From Acidobacteriota bacterium (GTDB lineage: Bacteria > Acidobacteriota > UBA6911 > RPQK01 > JADFOI01), in assembly GCA_030624355.1 (NCBI GenBank), contig JAUXKG010000006.1, positions 1-20,285 on the forward strand: a DNA stretch of 20,285 bases. The letters are read 5' to 3'. A program made the position numbers and the translations under genes. The notes below the pieces were generated by a model. It had not been told where the DNA came from and made no database searches. It saw only the letters and a program-made list of their open reading frames with translations. Positions 1 through 6,606 of the stretch are shown here, one piece after another. Each line of letters begins with the position of its first letter. Within the stretch, counting starts at the first letter, position 1.

Positions 1-27
1 AAACGCAGGCAGGGCGGATGGATGAGG

Positions 28-54
28 CACCGCAGTAGAGGGAGTGTGAGAAAT
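28..54 (+). repeat. Half copy of a dispersed palindromic repeat
   Basis: This 27-bp stretch matches 5348..5374 at 26 of 27 positions; the only difference is C versus T at the fourth base. At the second site the same sequence is the right arm of a complete palindromic element. Here no left arm is visible in the preceding 27 bases, so this copy is either a solo half or truncated. The rest of 1..204 holds nothing I can assign. Confidence 0.7.
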
Positions 55-204
55 GCGAATTACCGCCTCGTTTCATAAATACGGTGACGAAGTGGAGAGG
101 CAATCGGACAGAAAGCATTGGGGGGCGCGAACCTTACGGTCGGGACAATCCCGAACACTCAGCTCTCTGCCGCGCTAAGGATCCGCTTCAACAGCGAGAT
201 CGCT

Positions 205-1668
205 TCAGAGGATTGGGGAAGTATTACCTGTCGGCAATTGATCTGCCGATCTTCGTCTCAGCGCCACTACGTTTTCAATGTGATAGGTCTGAGGAAACAT
301 GTCTACGGGCTGGACCGCGTCGATGTCATACTGCTGACAAAGGATCTTCAGGTCTCTCACCTGGGTAGTGGGATTGCAGCTTACATATACAATTCGCTCA
401 GGTGCCAGGGCCAACAAAGCTCGACAAACATCCTTGTGCATCCCAACCCGAGGCGGATCGGCCACCAGCACATCGGGTCTCCCCTGCTCCCTGACAAAGC
501 CTTGGTTCAACCCATCCTGCACGTCACCGCAATGAAAAACACAATTGTCAACCCCGTTGAGAACCGCATTGCGAACCGCATCCCGGGTTGCTGCCTTCTG
601 ATTCTCCACGGCAACAACCTTCTTCACCTGGTCGGCCAGGAAGAGAGAGAGAGGCCCGATGCCCGAGTAGAGATCGTAGAGCGTCTCATTCCCCTGCAGT
701 CGGGCAAAGTCCCTGACAACCGCGTACAAACGTTCCGCCTGAGCGGTGTTGGGCTGAAAGAAAGTGTCCGGACCGATCTTGAAAGTGAGCCTACCGATGC
801 GTTCCAAGATCGTTCCCTGTCCGTAACAAATGATCTCCTCGGTACCGGAAGACACCGGGGAACGGCTAGGGTTGATGCTGTTGACTACGGTGGTCACTTG
901 GGGGGAGGCCCTCCGCAGGGCCTCGGTCAGGAGCTTCATCCGATCGGGCTTACTGCGAGTCGTGACCAGATTAACCATCGTTTCTCGGGTATGATGGCCC
1001 GTCCTAATCACAAGGTTGCGCAAGTACCCCGTGTGCTTGCGACTGTCGTAGGCACTCCAGCCCTGCTTCAGACTGATTGAGCGCACCAAGTTGACGATCT
1101 CCACGCTGCCGCGGCTCTGAAGATAGCAAACATCCAAGTCGAGAACCTTATCCCAACGCTTTGGCACATGAAGTCCGAGGGCAAAGTCCTTGGAGACTTC
1201 TTCTTGGCTCTGAATCTCTTCGGGTGTCAACCAACGTCTGGCCTTGAAAGTAAACTCCATCTTATTCCGATAATAGTAAGGCTCAGGAGCAGGCAGGGTG
1301 GGACGGATCTCCTGAGACTCCCAACCACCCAGATGTTCAAAGATCTCCTGAACCTGCCGGCCCTTGAAAATCAACTGTTGAGAGTAATCCATGTTTTGCC
1401 AGGCACATCCGCCACAGATACCGAAATAACGACACTCAGGAGTGACTCGATGCTTGGACTCCCGGATGATCTCCTCAACAACTGTTTCGACGTAGTTCCT
1501 CTTCCTGCCTGTGACACGGGCCCGGACCCGATCACCAGGCACCCCGTTCTTCACGAAAACCACCAAACCGTCCAACCTGGCGACCGCCAAACCTTGGTAG
1601 CCCGCGGAGTCCACTTCCAGATCGATCAGTTGGCCTTTGGCCAAGCGGCCAGACTTCTCATCATTCAT
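205..1668 (-). CDS. rlmD: RlmD-like 23S rRNA (uracil-5-)-methyltransferase
   Basis: Predicted SAM-dependent 5-methyluridine methyltransferase of the TrmA/RlmC/RlmD family, acting on 23S rRNA in the cytoplasm. An N-terminal TRAM domain (about residues 10-68) is followed by the iron-sulfur ligands C79, C85, C88 (in CGGC) and C181. The SAM site is YDLYSGIGP (331-339), followed by ADPPR (403-407), the catalytic cysteine C431 in SCNPTT, and the general-base glutamate E465 in HIENVV. The four cysteines favour RlmD over TrmA, but family members are hard to separate by eye. At 487 residues it is slightly longer than the E. coli enzyme. I chose ATG at 1668: the frame stays open to 1770, but that longer start would overlap the divergent AtuA gene and add 34 residues outside the TRAM domain. 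The Shine-Dalgarno is weak. Confidence 0.88.
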   Translation of the reverse strand: MNDEKSGRLAKGQLIDLEVDSAGYQGLAVARLDGLVVFVKNGVPGDRVRARVTGRKRNYVETVVEEIIRESKHRVTPECRYFGICGGCAWQNMDYSQQLIFKGRQVQEIFEHLGGWESQEIRPTLPAPEPYYYRNKMEFTFKARRWLTPEEIQSQEEVSKDFALGLHVPKRWDKVLDLDVCYLQSRGSVEIVNLVRSISLKQGWSAYDSRKHTGYLRNLVIRTGHHTRETMVNLVTTRSKPDRMKLLTEALRRASPQVTTVVNSINPSRSPVSSGTEEIICYGQGTILERIGRLTFKIGPDTFFQPNTAQAERLYAVVRDFARLQGNETLYDLYSGIGPLSLFLADQVKKVVAVENQKAATRDAVRNAVLNGVDNCVFHCGDVQDGLNQGFVREQGRPDVLVADPPRVGMHKDVCRALLALAPERIVYVSCNPTTQVRDLKILCQQYDIDAVQPVDMFPQTYHIENVVALRRRSADQLPTGNTSPIL

Positions 1669-1743
1669 TTCCGGGCAACTCTCGTCTCGTTGGTTGATTT
1701 GTTTCGAGGGAAACGAATCATTCCAGGTCGTCCTCCCGGCGTG

Positions 1744-1749
1744 TACAAT
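1744..1749 (+). promoter_or_regulatory. Candidate -10 box TACAAT (possible leaderless start)
   Basis: TACAAT lies 8 nt before the ATG at 1758, so transcription from it would start at or within a base or two of the start codon. No convincing -35 box is present and there is no Shine-Dalgarno in the 20 bases before the ATG. Both facts fit a leaderless mRNA, but this is inference. Confidence 0.35.
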
Positions 1750-1757
1750 GTTCGCCA

Positions 1758-3551
1758 ATGTCACAGACAAACACGGTGCGCGTCGGAAACGCCGGGGACT
1801 ACTGGGGAGATGACCTGGGCGCCCTGCACCGACAGCTGACTCAAGGTCCGCTCGACTATGTGACCCTCGATTTTCTTGCTGAGCTTACCATGTCCATTTT
1901 GCGAAAGCAGCGCTTGCGAAATGAAGATTTGGGCTATGCCACCGATTTCCTGAATCAGATGCGAACCTGCCTGCCCCTTCTGGAGAAGACAGGAACAAGA
2001 ATTATCAGCAATGCGGGTGGCATCAATCCTGGAGGTTGCGCCCAGGAAGTTTCCAAGATCACACATCAACTGGGAATCCAGACCGTTATCGCGGTCGTGG
2101 AAGGTGATGATCTGGTGGATCGCCTCGGTTCACTGCTGGCCCAGGGAATTGATCTCCAAAATCTGGAAACCGGAGAAGATTTCGAATCGATTCAGGATCG
2201 AGTAGAAAGCGCCAATGCTTATCTGGGAGTCGCCCCGCTGGTGGAGGATCTCGAGCAGGGAGCCCAACTGATCATCACAGGCCGGGTAACTGACACCGCC
2301 ATGGTGGCGGCCGCTCCCGCCTTTGAGTTTGAATGGGGACTGGAAGACTGGGATCGGCTGGCTTCGGCCGTGATCGCCGGACACATTCTGGAATGTGGAG
2401 CTCAGGCCACAGGCGGCAACCTGACGGACTGGGGGGAGGTTCCTTCATTCTCCAACATCGGCTATCCAATTGCCGAATTCTATCGGGACGGAAGCTTCTG
2501 CATCAGCAAACATGAAAATTCAGGCGGCCTGGTCAATCGAAAGACCGTCACTTCCCAACTGGTCTATGAGATGGGCGATCCCCGCAGCTACATCACTCCA
2601 GACGTGACCGCCGATTTTTCCACCATCTGCCTGGAAGACCAGGAAGATCAGAGAGTCAAGGTCTGGGGCGCCAAGGGTCGTTCACCCACCGACAAGCTGA
2701 AGGTCTCCATCTCCTATCGCAACGGCTACAAGGCTCACGGCATGATGATCGTCAGCCAAGCAGACGCCGAAGGCAAGTGCCGGACTTTGGCGGACATCCT
2801 TTGGAAGCGGCTCGACATGGATTTTGAAGAGACCAGCACGGAGCTGGTGGGACACAGCGCGTGTCATCGTCATCTGGCGCCACCTTCCGAACCCGGCGAA
2901 ATTCTGCTTCGCTTGGGAGTACGAGATCCGAATCGAGAGAAGGTCGAAAGATTTGCCACAGAATTCACCTCCCTGATCTTGAACACTGTTCCGGGGATTG
3001 CCATCGTAGGAGCCAAACCTCGAGTACAAGAGGTCATGGCCTACTGGCCCTGTTTGATCCCCGCCTCCCAGGTCATCGCTCAGGTGACACTGCTCGATTC
3101 GGGTCGGATTTTTCACGTCCCGTGGAAGCCGACCAACCAGAAGTGGCAACCGGCAGATGAAAGGAACGGAGAATCGGAGTCGACGCAAAGTCGATCGCGA
3201 ACAACTGAACAGGAGCGTCTTGTTCCCGTCCCCCTCACCCGACTCTGCTATGCCCGCTCAGGGGACAAGGGCGACACTTGCAACATAGGAGTAGTGGCCC
3301 GCAGCCCTGAGATCTATCAATGGATTCACCGGGAACTGACTGCCGAACGGATTAAGGGATACTTTACGGACCTCTGCCAGGGTGAAGTTGAGCGTTTCGA
3401 AATTCCTAATCTACTCGCTTTGAACTTCCTGCTACACAACTCTCTGGGGGGAGGCGGTACTGTTTCGCTGCGCATCGATCCTCAAGGAAAGACTCTGGCC
3501 GATTCACTTCTGATGTTGGAGATGAAGGTGCCGAAATCGCTGCTGACTTGA
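1758..3551 (+). CDS. AtuA/DUF1446 family protein
   Basis: A 597-residue member of the AtuA (acyclic terpene utilisation, DUF1446) family. The N-terminal core (about 1-455) has family hallmarks: VRVGNAGDYWGDD near the N-terminus, ISNAGGINPGGCAQEV around 84-99, and TGRVTDTAMV near 174. A charged, low-complexity linker (about 456-490) leads to the C-terminal AtuA-like ferredoxin-fold domain that starts with RLCYARSGDKGDTCNIG (about 495) and ends with a glycine-rich LGGGGTVSLR. AtuA is needed for citronellol/geraniol catabolism in Pseudomonas, but its biochemical role is unsettled and most homologues lie outside that pathway. No acyl-CoA carboxylase or dehydrogenase genes are adjacent, so a terpene role is not supported here. 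The start is fixed by the conserved N-terminus. Confidence 0.87.
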   Translation: MSQTNTVRVGNAGDYWGDDLGALHRQLTQGPLDYVTLDFLAELTMSILRKQRLRNEDLGYATDFLNQMRTCLPLLEKTGTRIISNAGGINPGGCAQEVSKITHQLGIQTVIAVVEGDDLVDRLGSLLAQGIDLQNLETGEDFESIQDRVESANAYLGVAPLVEDLEQGAQLIITGRVTDTAMVAAAPAFEFEWGLEDWDRLASAVIAGHILECGAQATGGNLTDWGEVPSFSNIGYPIAEFYRDGSFCISKHENSGGLVNRKTVTSQLVYEMGDPRSYITPDVTADFSTICLEDQEDQRVKVWGAKGRSPTDKLKVSISYRNGYKAHGMMIVSQADAEGKCRTLADILWKRLDMDFEETSTELVGHSACHRHLAPPSEPGEILLRLGVRDPNREKVERFATEFTSLILNTVPGIAIVGAKPRVQEVMAYWPCLIPASQVIAQVTLLDSGRIFHVPWKPTNQKWQPADERNGESESTQSRSRTTEQERLVPVPLTRLCYARSGDKGDTCNIGVVARSPEIYQWIHRELTAERIKGYFTDLCQGEVERFEIPNLLALNFLLHNSLGGGGTVSLRIDPQGKTLADSLLMLEMKVPKSLLT

Positions 3552-3569
3552 TTCTGCCTTTTGAACTGT

Positions 3570-3750
3570 TAGCCCGGATCATTCATAGGTTGTCTACTGC
3601 AGTGCTGCAATCATCCATGCTGACAGTGTTGTGCTTCCTTGGGCTTCCTCGGCGTACTGCACGAGTACGCCTGCGGGGCCCTTCGTTGCACGCCTTGTCA
3701 TCGCGGCGCTTGCAGCACTTCGTCACGACACCTATGAAAAATCTGGGCTA
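3570..3750. mobile_element. 181-bp palindromic MITE-like element
   Basis: The terminal inverted repeats are 3570..3594 and 3727..3750: TAGCCCGGATCATTCATAGG at the left end, and TAGCCCAGATTTTTCATAGG when the right end is read on the minus strand, about 21 of 25 positions. Inside, AGTGCTGCAA on the left is matched by TTGCAGCACT on the right, and the centre is a perfect 8-bp hairpin (GGCGTACT, GCACG, AGTACGCC). The whole unit is thus one long imperfect palindrome with no coding capacity. It sits 18 bp after the AtuA stop. No clear target-site duplication is visible. The TIRs and internal palindrome suggest a non-autonomous transposable element; a REP-like repeat is the alternative. Confidence 0.7.
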
Positions 3751-3930
3751 AGCTGACCCTGGCTTGGCCATCATCTGCAGGGCAATGGAGATCAGAGCAA
3801 GATTAGTGCAGGCCCGGGAAAACGACTCGGCGGGAATTCCAGCAATTCCACTACCCATTGCTCCTGTCACGACCGCCAAAATGAAGCCTAACGCGGCACC
3901 ACCAAGCAAAGCTTTCGGCAACATCTCCAT
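3748..3930 (-). CDS. Small membrane protein, 60 aa, probably 3'-truncated
   Basis: I do not recognise this protein. The start is well supported: AAGGAG lies 7 nt upstream of ATG 3930. Residues about 5-30 (LPKALLGGAALGFILAVVTGAMG) form a glycine/alanine-rich membrane helix, followed by IAGIPAESFSRAC and a second hydrophobic stretch, TNLALISIALQMM. The stop codon TAG (3750..3748) is the very end of the 181-bp palindromic element, and the last natural residues are AKPGSA. The insertion therefore probably supplied the stop and may have shortened or altered the C-terminus. There are two likely membrane segments; function is unknown. Confidence 0.6.
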   Translation of the reverse strand: MEMLPKALLGGAALGFILAVVTGAMGSGIAGIPAESFSRACTNLALISIALQMMAKPGSA

Positions 3931-4097
3931 GACGAATCTCCTTCTCTATGAGGTTGATAAAATTGAGTTTAGGTATATTAACATAGGCTGGTGAAGTTTT
4001 CTCGGCCACCTTTCAGAGGCGAAGAAAACCTCCTCCGCCATCAGGATGAATTGTCAGCAAGGAATTGAAGGGGGAAGAAGGCTTGCTCGACAGCAGT

Positions 4098-4493
4098 CTA
4101 TTTTCGTGCTCCCAGCCTCACCAGGAGCAGTCTGCGGACCCTTCCCGGAAGGTACAGGCTGGCCACCTCGACAATCTCGTTGAGAAGGGGAACAATATCG
4201 ACTCGACCCTCCCAGTGCTCTCTCAAAATCCCCGGTTCGGTCCTGCTGAACAAACGGATCAAACCCAGCGCCAACAGATGAGCATCATCTATTTGACCCA
4301 GCAGAGGAATGCCATCGGGCACCAGGTCCATCGGATTCAAAACATAGAGAACGATCCCGCCAAGGATGGATTTATCCAGTTTGGAAACCCGAGAGTCTTT
4401 CAGCAGTCGATACAGTAAATTAACCAGTTCCGGGAAATTGATCAGGAGCTGTCTGAAACGTATGAGAAGCGCTGTTTTCAGTGGTCTCTCCAC
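4098..4493 (-). CDS. DUF1232 (YkvA-like) small membrane protein
   Basis: A 131-residue protein carrying the DUF1232 signature: LDKSILGGIVLYVLNPMDLVPDGIPLLGQIDDAHLL, about residues 39-74, with the conserved P-x-D-L-x-P-D and G-x-x-D-D motifs. DUF1232 proteins are small, membrane-associated and of unknown biochemical role. An amphipathic N-terminal region and a basic C-terminus (LPGRVRRLLLVRLGARK) flank the domain. The start is GTG at 4493; an in-frame TAG four codons upstream limits alternatives, and no good Shine-Dalgarno is seen. It is in the same orientation as the 60-aa membrane protein but 167 bp away, so co-transcription is uncertain. Confidence 0.78.
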   Translation of the reverse strand: MERPLKTALLIRFRQLLINFPELVNLLYRLLKDSRVSKLDKSILGGIVLYVLNPMDLVPDGIPLLGQIDDAHLLALGLIRLFSRTEPGILREHWEGRVDIVPLLNEIVEVASLYLPGRVRRLLLVRLGARK

Positions 4494-4508
4494 AAGACCA
4501 TTCTACCA

Positions 4509-4550
4509 CACGGATTGACACGGATTAACGTACACGGGTTCACACGTAAT
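4509..4550. repeat. Degenerate 10-bp repeat block, CACGGATT family
   Basis: Units CACGGATT (4509, 4519), CACGGGTT (4533) and CACGTAAT (4543) are mostly spaced 10 bp apart. The reverse complement, AATCCGTG, recurs at 18739..18838 with the same spacing. Two other short repeat families follow at once (TGTCAG at 4575..4587, and a TCGAC series at 4594..4622). Confidence 0.65.
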
Positions 4551-4593
4551 CGGAGGGTTGGTGACTATTCTTCCTGTCAGTTGTCAGCCAGTC

Positions 4594-4622
4594 ACTCGAC
4601 AATCGACACTCGACATTCGACA
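4594..4622. repeat. Short degenerate repeat block, ACTCGACAATCG family
   Basis: Successive units ACTCGACA, ATCGACACT, CGACATTCGACAC form a degenerate tandem array of about 9-10 bp period. A related array (ACTCGAAAATCG, AGTCGAAAATCG) occurs at 7918..8001. It lies just downstream of the selenoprotein gene's stop. Confidence 0.5.
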
Positions 4623-4653
4623 CTTGTTAGGGGTCAGGCGGTCAGCTTCTTAC

Positions 4654-5208
4654 TCATTTCTCGACCAGCCTTCCCAACTCCTTTTCCAGAGCCTCCTGGC
4701 TGTATTTAGCTCCGTGAGACAGGTTGCGATTCTGCCACCAAACAGTCGGGGACGGAACGGTGCTCTCCCAGGTCAAGCGGTCTTTGTAGAGAATGAAGAT
4801 ATCCCAGGCGCGCTCAGGCGGGGGGTATTTGAGTTGCTGGGTATAGTGCCGCATACCAAAACTCCACAAGTCCCAGAAGTGCTCCACGCGGGGGTCCGCT
4901 AAATAGGCTGATGCTTCCACTGCTGAAGATCTGCTGTCCCGAGCAAGAATCGGCGACCAGAGAACCAGGACCTTGAGCTTGGCATCGGGAATCTTCTGCA
5001 GGATCCGGCGAACTTCGAGGGCCCCTCGAATGCAGTGCGGTCAAGTCGGTGAGAAAACCATGACCAGGCGAGGTCTATCCGCTGTCACATTGAAGGCGTC
5101 TCTGAACTCACGTCCGTCAACAGAAACCGGAGAGACGTGCTGCTTTTCGCCCGGCTGCATCCAGTTTCCCTGCAGCAGCAACGGCAATAAGAAGATCAAC
5201 AATCTCAT
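4654..5208 (-). CDS. Thioredoxin-like selenoprotein with U-x-x-C redox motif (in-frame TGA read as Sec)
   Basis: Reading through one TGA (5043..5041, codon 56) gives a continuous 184-residue protein. The TGA lies in VMVFSPT-U-PHCIRGA, exactly where thioredoxin-fold proteins carry the first redox cysteine, giving U56-P-H-C59. Both sides are coherent in the same frame: a hydrophobic N-terminus (MRLLIFLLPLLLQG, signal peptide or anchor, so probably extracytoplasmic), then after the motif KLKVLVLWSPIL, DPRVEHFWDLW and ERAWDIFILYKDRLTWE. I recognise these last motifs from thioredoxin-like proteins of acidobacteria and relatives that carry Cys or Sec at this site. A hairpin meeting the bacterial SECIS rules follows the TGA. 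ATG 5208 is preceded in frame by a TGA three codons upstream, which fixes the start region; the Shine-Dalgarno is weak. Partner and substrate are unknown; a thiol oxidoreductase or peroxidase-like role is inferred. selABCD are not in the window. The alternative is a pseudogene with one nonsense mutation. Confidence 0.82.
5014..5030 (-). promoter_or_regulatory. Bacterial SECIS-like hairpin
   Basis: On the minus strand the sequence TTCGAG-GGGCC-CTCGAA forms a perfect 6-bp stem with a 5-nt loop (or a 7-bp stem with a GGC triloop). The loop begins 16 nt after the TGA at 5043..5041, and its first base is G. Known bacterial SECIS elements have the apical loop about 16-37 nt after the UGA and a G among the first loop bases, so geometry and sequence both fit, at the short end of the range. 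It lies inside the coding sequence, as bacterial SECIS elements do. Confidence 0.72.
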
Positions 5209-5262
5209 CAGGTCTCAAGATACCGAATAGTCAAACCATGTTGCAAGAAAGAATGGTTGAGG

Positions 5263-5292
5263 AACTGACCAGTTGACAGCTAACAGCTGACA
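5263..5292. repeat. TGACAGCTGACA-type repeat block
   Basis: AACTGACCAGTT, then TGACAGCTAACAGCTGACA: overlapping short palindromes and direct repeats. Related sequence occurs at 4575..4587 (TGTCAGTTGTCAG) and 18784..18804 (CTGACCTCCTGACCAGCTGAC). It is noncoding and sits between the selenoprotein start and the next repeat. Confidence 0.5.
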
Positions 5293-5309
5293 AAAGAGGG
5301 AGATAATCT

Positions 5310-5377
5310 CGCATTTTTCACACTGTCTCGTTGGGAGAAATATCAGACACTGCAGTAGAGGGAGTGTGAGAAATTCG
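5310..5377. repeat. 68-bp palindromic repeat element
   Basis: Left arm CGCATTTTTCACACT (5310..5324) and right arm AGTGTGAGAAATTCG (5363..5377) are inverted repeats matching at 13 of 15 positions. The right half (5348..5374) recurs at 28..54, where the arm ends in ATGCG and matches this left arm even better (14 of 15). This identifies it as a dispersed palindromic (REP/MITE-like) family. It lies 24 bp after the pilM stop and could double as its transcription end. Confidence 0.65.
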
Positions 5378-5401
5378 GGTTAAGGAAAAGAGGTCAGGTG
5401 G

Positions 5402-6532
5402 TTAGGAGCGTCCCGTCATTTGCTTTAACTTGTCGACCAGACCGGCCAGTCCGCCTGCCCCTCCTGATGCGCTCCCCTGGCCTGGTCCGTCGCCTTGAGA
5501 TCTCAAGGCCAGTCCAACGGCAATTGCGAATCCGTTCCGGCTCCCTTCCTCAGGCAGAGCAACTCCGTTTCCCGCAATATTCTTGAACGGATCCAAGAAC
5601 TCGACAGCCACCTGAAAGGTCTCTTCCAAGTAGTCCCTGAGGCCCTCTGTGCGACTGGCCCCTCCGCAGATGTATATTGTTTGAATCTCGTCAAACTGGG
5701 CAGCCGTCCGGAAATAGTCGAAGGTTTTCTGAATCTCCAGCACCAGGATCTCTGAGACAGACTGCAGGACGGAACTGACCGAGACCTGGAGTTCCTCGGG
5801 AGCATTGCCCAGTTTGTATTCCTCGGCCTCCTCGTAAGAGACTCCCAGATCTCTCTGCAGATACTCAGTGTAGTAGTCTCCTCCCATGGCAATGTCACGT
5901 GTAAAGACCATTTCCTGGCCTTGCGCAATGTTGACATTCATCAGCGAAGCGCCGATGTTGAGCAAGGCGGCGACTTCCTCATCTTTAGGCTCGTAGTTGG
6001 TCTCATAGACGTTGTGCAGAGCAAATGAATCGATATCAACTATCATCGGCATCTTATCCGCCAGTGTAATCACATCTGAGTGATCATCAATCGTGTCCCG
6101 TTTTGCGGCTACCAATATGACATTGGTCTGGCTGCCGTCCTCTGTGGGGCCCACCACGTGATAGTCCAGATAGACATCTGCAATATCAAAGGGAATATAC
6201 TGCTCAGCCTCCCATTGAATTGATTCCCTGACCTCCTCTGGAGTTTGGACCGGGAGTGTGATTTTCTTGACAATGACCGAATGGCCGGAAACCGAGGTCG
6301 AGACCCTGTCTGACTTTACTTCCTGTACCTGAAAAATCCTTCTGATAGCTTCAGCAATCTCTTCTCTCTTGACGATGGCACCGTCCACGATCGATTTGCT
6401 GGGAAGAAGCTCCGAGCCGACTGCCCGCAGCTGGTACCCCGAACGTCCCCCGGTCAATGACACCAACTTGACAGCCGATGAGCCAACATCCAAACCAACC
6501 AAATTCTCAGATTTCGAACCGAAGAAACGCAT
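5402..6532 (-). CDS. pilM: Type IV pilus assembly protein PilM
   Basis: A 376-residue actin-fold protein. PilM forms cytoplasmic rings under the inner membrane and binds the PilN N-terminus in the type IV pilus alignment complex. Phosphate-binding and core motifs are visible: LVGLDVGSSAVKLV (11-24), IQWEAEQYIPFDIADVYLDY (about 104-123), ALLNIGASLMNV (about 189-200) and YICGGASRTEGLRDYLEE near 290. The C-terminus is a glycine/alanine-rich tail (GPGQGSASGGAGGLAGL) longer than usual. The start is well supported by GAGGAG 6 nt upstream of ATG 6532. pilN, pilO, pilP and pilQ, which normally follow pilM, are absent: a repeat element and the selenoprotein gene lie downstream instead. Confidence 0.93.
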   Translation of the reverse strand: MRFFGSKSENLVGLDVGSSAVKLVSLTGGRSGYQLRAVGSELLPSKSIVDGAIVKREEIAEAIRRIFQVQEVKSDRVSTSVSGHSVIVKKITLPVQTPEEVRESIQWEAEQYIPFDIADVYLDYHVVGPTEDGSQTNVILVAAKRDTIDDHSDVITLADKMPMIVDIDSFALHNVYETNYEPKDEEVAALLNIGASLMNVNIAQGQEMVFTRDIAMGGDYYTEYLQRDLGVSYEEAEEYKLGNAPEELQVSVSSVLQSVSEILVLEIQKTFDYFRTAAQFDEIQTIYICGGASRTEGLRDYLEETFQVAVEFLDPFKNIAGNGVALPEEGSRNGFAIAVGLALRSQGDGPGQGSASGGAGGLAGLVDKLKQMTGRS

Positions 6533-6572
6533 AACGACTCCTCAATCTTCAGACAATGTGACCGATATCCCC

Positions 6573-6601
6573 ATTGTCGAAGAAAATCCTGATTTTGTCA
6601 A
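6573..6601 (-). promoter_or_regulatory. Predicted sigma70-type promoter of pilM
   Basis: On the minus strand a perfect -35 TTGACA (6601..6596) is followed after 17 nt by GACAAT (6578..6573), 4 of 6 matches to the -10 consensus. The predicted start near 6566 would give a leader of about 34 nt with the GAGGAG ribosome site. A perfect 8-bp inverted repeat (6607..6627) lies 5 bp upstream of the -35. Confidence 0.55.
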
Positions 6602-6606
6602 TCTTC

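Noticed and set aside
84..1080. Long plus-strand open frames over the 3' half of rlmD
   Set aside because: They lie antisense to a gene with intact catalytic motifs and show no recognisable protein features.
1758..3551. Assignment as atuA in a citronellol/geraniol pathway
   Set aside because: No other atu or liu genes are nearby, and the family is much wider than that pathway.
3548..3751. 67-codon plus-strand frame after AtuA
   Set aside because: It consists almost wholly of the palindromic element; no ribosome site and no coding character.
5041..5043. TGA as a simple nonsense mutation (pseudogene)
   Set aside because: Position at the redox Cys, intact frame on both sides and a SECIS-like hairpin make chance unlikely, though it cannot be fully excluded without the sel genes.
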